Assembly: GCA_000437515.1 (NCBI GenBank)
Contig: FR898477.1
Span: 7,523 to 17,520, forward strand
Length of the DNA: 9,998 bases
From: Acidiphilium sp. CAG:727
GTDB lineage: Bacteria > Bacillota > Clostridia > Christensenellales > Borkfalkiaceae
Direction: 5' to 3'
Shown: positions 7,110 through 9,998 of the stretch, piece after piece
How the letters are laid out: every line of letters begins with the position of its first letter
Position numbering within the stretch: position 1 is the stretch's first letter
Made by a program: the position numbers and the translations under genes
Notes under the pieces: generated by a model
Seen by the model: the letters and a program-made list of their open reading frames with translations, nothing else
What the model was told of the DNA's origin: nothing
The model's database searches: none

Positions 7110-8349
7110 CGCGCTCTACGACGCCTACCGCGTTTTATTCAAGGTTTATTCGGAAGGCGCGTTCGTGAAACAGGCGATTAACGATACGCCGATCGAAGAA
7201 CTAAACCGCGCTCACACGGTTAAACTGTGTTACGGCGTACTCGATAAAGATATAGAACTTTCTTATTATTTGTCCGTTTTGTGCGATAAAAACCCCAAAC
7301 AGGCGATACGAATAATACTAAAAGAGAGTTTTTACGCGATAAAATACTTGAAAACCGCGCCTTACGCCGTAGTCGATAACGCCGTCGAACTGACTAAAAA
7401 ATTGGGTAAGGGCGGTAACGCGGGTTTCGTAAACGCGGTACTTCGTAAATTTACGAAAACGCAGATCGAACTTCCGAAAGACGAATTCGGGCGTTTGTCC
7501 GTCGAATATTCTTACCCCGAATGGCTCGTAAAAAATCTCGTTGAATCTTACGGCAAAGAAAGGTCGGTTTCGATAATGTCCGCCGACACCGAGCGGACGT
7601 CCGTCAGATTCAACGACGGAACAGACGGCGAAAAATATCTTTCCGACCACAGGTGGAGTTATGAAAAAACGCCTTTCGATAATTGTTTTTTCGTAAAGGG
7701 ATTCAAGCGCGACGAAGATTTCGATAATGGCGTATATACCTTTCAGTCGATAGGAAGCGTTGCGATTTGCGATATCGTCGGCAAAGGAGGAACCCTTCTC
7801 GACGCGTGCGCCGCCCCCGGCGGGAAATCCGTCAATCTGGCGGATAAATTCGATAAAATAACCGCTTGCGACGTACACGAACACAGGGTAAATCTCATAA
7901 AAGAATACGCCGGAAGAATGGGCAAGACGAATATAACCGCAATAAATAAAGATTCGTCCGTTTTCGATGAAAATTCAGTCGAAAAATTCGACGCCGTTCT
8001 TTGCGACGTTCCGTGTTCCGGTACGGGCGTAATGAAAGATAACCCCGACGTTAAACTCAACCGAACGGCAGAAAACGTAAAGGAATTGAATATAACGCAA
8101 GAAAAAATCTTGTCAGTATGTTCAAAGTACGTCAAAAAAGGCGGGTATCTGGTTTATTCGACGTGTTCTGTGTTAAAGAGCGAAAATCAGGATATTATTA
8201 AGAGATTTTTAACCGAAAACGCCGATTTTAAGGAAGTAACAATCGACAGTCCGTTGCCGCACGAAAGAATAGAAGTCGGGCTTAATTTTTTCCCCGATAT
8301 ATCCTTCGGGGCGGGATTTTTCGTATGTAAATTGCAAAAGGTAAATTGA
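7102..8349 (+). CDS. rsmB: 16S rRNA m5C967 methyltransferase RsmB
   Basis: RsmB uses S-adenosylmethionine to methylate cytosine 967 of 16S rRNA. The 415-residue product has a NusB-like RNA-binding N-terminal domain (about 1-130), a linker with YSYPEWLV (136-143), and the Rossmann methyltransferase domain. The latter shows the SAM-binding motif DACAAPGGK (234-242), CDVHEHR (256-262), motif IV DVPCSGTG (302-309) with C305, and motif VI STCS (353-356) with the nucleophilic C355. It ends with the family's usual GFF segment. The ATG overlaps the last codons of fmt by 8 nt in a different frame. Only a weak GAG (7095-7097) stands upstream, so initiation probably depends on ribosomes finishing fmt. 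One base separates its stop from the rlmN start. Specificity for C967 rather than another m5C site is assigned from the NusB-like domain and the fmt-rsmB-rlmN context. Confidence 0.93.
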   Translation: MINALYDAYRVLFKVYSEGAFVKQAINDTPIEELNRAHTVKLCYGVLDKDIELSYYLSVLCDKNPKQAIRIILKESFYAIKYLKTAPYAVVDNAVELTKKLGKGGNAGFVNAVLRKFTKTQIELPKDEFGRLSVEYSYPEWLVKNLVESYGKERSVSIMSADTERTSVRFNDGTDGEKYLSDHRWSYEKTPFDNCFFVKGFKRDEDFDNGVYTFQSIGSVAICDIVGKGGTLLDACAAPGGKSVNLADKFDKITACDVHEHRVNLIKEYAGRMGKTNITAINKDSSVFDENSVEKFDAVLCDVPCSGTGVMKDNPDVKLNRTAENVKELNITQEKILSVCSKYVKKGGYLVYSTCSVLKSENQDIIKRFLTENADFKEVTIDSPLPHERIEVGLNFFPDISFGAGFFVCKLQKVN

Positions 8350-8350
8350 A

Positions 8351-9409
8351 ATGGAAGTTTTACAGGATTTAACCGTAGAAGAACTTAAAACCTTGCTCGG
8401 CGAATACGGCGAAAAGCCTTTCCACGCCGCGCAGATTTTCAGGGGACTTGCAAACGGCAAAAAAATTTCCGAACTCACCGATATAAGCAAAGCGCTCCGC
8501 GAAAAACTTCTCGAAAGATTTTGCAATGAGCCGATTGAGATTATCGGAAAGAAAACTTCCAAAGCCGACGGTACGGAAAAATATTTGTTCCGACTTCACG
8601 ACGGCAACGTAATCGAGGGCGTACTTATGAAGTATAAGTACGGTAACACGCAATGCGTTTCGACGCAGGTCGGGTGCAGAATGGGTTGTAAGTTTTGCGC
8701 TTCCACCCTGGGCGGGCTTATCCGTAATCTTACCGCGGGCGAAATCGCCGCGCAGATTTACGCGGTTAATCGCCTTGCGGGCGGTAATACCGATAAAAGA
8801 GCGATTACCAACGTCGTGCTTATGGGCAGTGGCGAACCGCTCGACAACTACGATAACGTACTTAAATTTTTAGAAAATATATCCGCCGAAAAAGGGCTTA
8901 ACGTCAGTCAACGAAATATCAGTCTTTCAACGTGCGGAATAGTGCCGAATATGTATAAATTAGCCAACGCGGGCGTTTCGGTAAATCTGACCGTTTCGCT
9001 TCACGAGCCTTTCGACGCGGCGAGAAAAGACCTTATGCCGATAGCGAATAAGTATAGCGTAAAAGAAATTCTGGACGCGTGTTCGTATTATTTCGAAAAG
9101 ACGGGCAGACGGTACATTTTCGAATATTCGCTCGTTCGCGGCAAAAACGACACCAAAGAATGCGCAGACGAACTTATAAAACTTTTGAAGAGCAGACCCT
9201 GCCACGTCAATCTTATTCGGCTTAACGAAGTAAAAGAGAGAAATTTGCTCGCCACCACGGATAAAAACGCTTATTCGTTTTTAGGTTTGCTCGAAAAAGG
9301 CGGGCTTTCCGCTACGGTCAGAAGACAAATCGGCGCGGATATCGACGGCGCGTGCGGGCAGTTAAGGGCAAAATATCTTAATAACGGAGAGAACTTTTGG
9401 AAAGAGTAA
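8351..9409 (+). CDS. rlmN: Dual-specificity 23S rRNA A2503 / tRNA A37 C2-methyltransferase RlmN (radical SAM)
   Basis: RlmN is a radical-SAM enzyme that installs 2-methyladenosine at A2503 of 23S rRNA and at A37 of some tRNAs. The 352-residue product keeps every key residue of the family by motif alignment: E89 (catalytic base), C102 in QCVSTQVGC, the iron-sulphur cluster cysteines C109, C113 and C116 (CxxxCxxC), GEP at 161-163, S193, SLH at 216-218, N292 in LNEVKERN, and the methyl-carrying C335 in GACGQL. The presence of both C102 and C335 and the operon position favour RlmN; Cfr, which modifies C8 of the same base, is less likely. The segment after SLH reads EPFD where I expect APND-like wording, a minor divergence. 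A ribosome binding site AAAAGG (8336-8341) precedes the ATG by 9 nt. The gene overlaps rsgA by 13 nt; prpC and prkC, often found here, are absent. Confidence 0.95.
   Translation: MEVLQDLTVEELKTLLGEYGEKPFHAAQIFRGLANGKKISELTDISKALREKLLERFCNEPIEIIGKKTSKADGTEKYLFRLHDGNVIEGVLMKYKYGNTQCVSTQVGCRMGCKFCASTLGGLIRNLTAGEIAAQIYAVNRLAGGNTDKRAITNVVLMGSGEPLDNYDNVLKFLENISAEKGLNVSQRNISLSTCGIVPNMYKLANAGVSVNLTVSLHEPFDAARKDLMPIANKYSVKEILDACSYYFEKTGRRYIFEYSLVRGKNDTKECADELIKLLKSRPCHVNLIRLNEVKERNLLATTDKNAYSFLGLLEKGGLSATVRRQIGADIDGACGQLRAKYLNNGENFWKE
9386..9391 (+). promoter_or_regulatory. Ribosome binding site fixing the TTG start of rsgA
   Basis: GGAGAG lies 5 nt before a TTG at 9397, inside the rlmN coding sequence. 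An in-frame stop at 9382-9384 rules out any earlier start, and the reading frame from the TTG immediately gives the RsgA N-terminal OB-fold region. The next in-frame start candidate is about 50 residues further on and would cut into that domain. Confidence 0.75.
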
Positions 9410-9998
9410 TCCGAATAAAAAAAGGTAAATATACCGTAAGAAACGATGCGGACGAAGAGAGGGAGTGTTTTGCGAAAGGCAGCCTGAAAATAAAATCGGA
9501 CGGAATTTTAACGGGCGATTTCGTAAAAACCGAAAATGACGTAATCGTCGGAGTGTTGCCGAGAAAAAATCGACTTGAAAGACCTTTCGTCGCTAACGTA
9601 GACGCGGTCGCGATAGTCGTTGCCGACCCGCCGTCGCCCGATTTTTATTTACTTGATAAACTTCTCGCAAGTTGTTTTTTGTCGGGCGTAGAAGCGGTGA
9701 TAGTCGTCAATAAAACCGACTTGTCGGATGACAATCCGAAAAAAATCATCGAGCAATATTCGGCAGCGGCGAAAATTTTCCTGGTGTCGGCGCTTACGGG
9801 TGACGGAACGCAAGAATTTTCGGAATTTCTGAAACGTAAAACGGTCGTGTTTACGGGGCAGTCTGCCGTAGGTAAAACCACGCTTATGAATACTCTGTTC
9901 GGCAAAGACTATAAAACCGGCGACGTCAGCGAAAAAACGCAACGCGGCAGGCAGACGACGACTTCGGCGACTATCGTCAAAGCGGGCGACGTAGAAGT
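9397..9998 (+). CDS. rsgA: Ribosome small-subunit-dependent GTPase RsgA (YloQ/YjeQ), 3' truncated by window
   Basis: RsgA is a circularly permuted GTPase that binds the 30S subunit late in assembly, checks the decoding centre and leaves after GTP hydrolysis. The first 200 residues are visible. An OB fold (about 1-60) ends in LPRKNRLERPFVANVD, and is followed by the permuted G motifs: G4 NKTD (105-108), G5 SA (131-132), G1 P-loop GQSAVGKT (154-161), then the switch region RGRQTTT (183-189). G3 and the C-terminal zinc-binding domain lie beyond the window. Start choice: TTG preceded by GGAGAG at 5 nt spacing, with an in-frame stop just upstream. The start lies 13 nt inside rlmN, so translation is probably coupled. 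Oddity: the family's RGxHTT motif has Gln186 where I expect His. In most Bacillota prpC and prkC lie between rlmN and rsgA; neither is present here. Confidence 0.94.
   Translation, partial: MERVIRIKKGKYTVRNDADEERECFAKGSLKIKSDGILTGDFVKTENDVIVGVLPRKNRLERPFVANVDAVAIVVADPPSPDFYLLDKLLASCFLSGVEAVIVVNKTDLSDDNPKKIIEQYSAAAKIFLVSALTGDGTQEFSEFLKRKTVVFTGQSAVGKTTLMNTLFGKDYKTGDVSEKTQRGRQTTTSATIVKAGDVE

Noticed and set aside
7318..7884. Minus-strand open frame of 188 codons opposite rsmB.
   Set aside because: Antisense to the strongly supported rsmB, with no recognisable protein domain. GC- and CpG-rich codon usage makes long antisense frames common here.
8292..8321. Terminator-like hairpin inside the end of rsmB: CCCCGA (8292-8297) pairs with TCGGGG (8306-8311), with five T residues at 8317-8321.
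   Set aside because: It lies within coding sequence, the stem is short with an 8-nt loop, and five bases separate it from the T run. Likely chance from coding constraint, although an RNA 3'-end survey could test it.
1..9998. Search for mobile elements, CRISPR arrays, tRNA/rRNA genes, defence or biosynthetic systems.
   Set aside because: The window is filled with ten recognisable housekeeping genes with gaps of at most 102 bp; no repeats, transposase fragments or RNA genes were seen.

Overview
The window is a solid block of housekeeping genes, all on the + strand with almost no intergenic space. The gene order (yicC, rpoZ, priA, def, fmt, rsmB, rlmN, rsgA) is the conserved Bacillota arrangement. 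Protein wording (for example the LigA N-terminus and the RlmN 'LNEVKERN' segment), AAA/GAA-rich codons, abundant CpG and a mid-range GC content fit an uncultured Clostridia-type bacterium. The phylum is well supported by gene order; anything finer is inference.

Layout. Positions 2-313 are the 3' end of a UvrD/PcrA-type helicase gene, ending in its Tudor-like tail. Its stop overlaps the start of ligA (310-2253) by ATGA. The 102-bp gap after ligA holds the only convincing promoter, a sigma-A type with an extended -10 (2273-2301), followed by a hairpin in the transcript leader (2310-2342). From there run yicC (2356-3231), rpoZ (3253-3456), a stem-loop (3470-3496), priA (3511-5703), def (5713-6174), fmt (6171-7109), rsmB (7102-8349), rlmN (8351-9409) and the 5' part of rsgA (TTG start at 9397, runs off the window). 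No gene-free stretch exceeds 102 bp.

How the genes work together. pcrA, ligA and priA serve DNA repair, nick sealing and replication restart. rpoZ is an RNA polymerase subunit and yicC an RNase. def and fmt remove and add the formyl group at the start of protein synthesis. rsmB and rlmN methylate rRNA, and rsgA matures the 30S subunit. The genes from def onward overlap or nearly touch, implying translational coupling.

I see no mobile element, CRISPR array, tRNA/rRNA, toxin-antitoxin or defence locus, and no undescribed multi-gene system. The points most worth a second look are: a Gln in RsgA where the family has the switch-I His of the HTT motif; a leader hairpin in front of the RNase gene yicC; a stem-loop before a priA start that lacks a recognisable ribosome binding site; and the absence of remA, gmk, coaBC, prpC and prkC from their usual places in this cluster.
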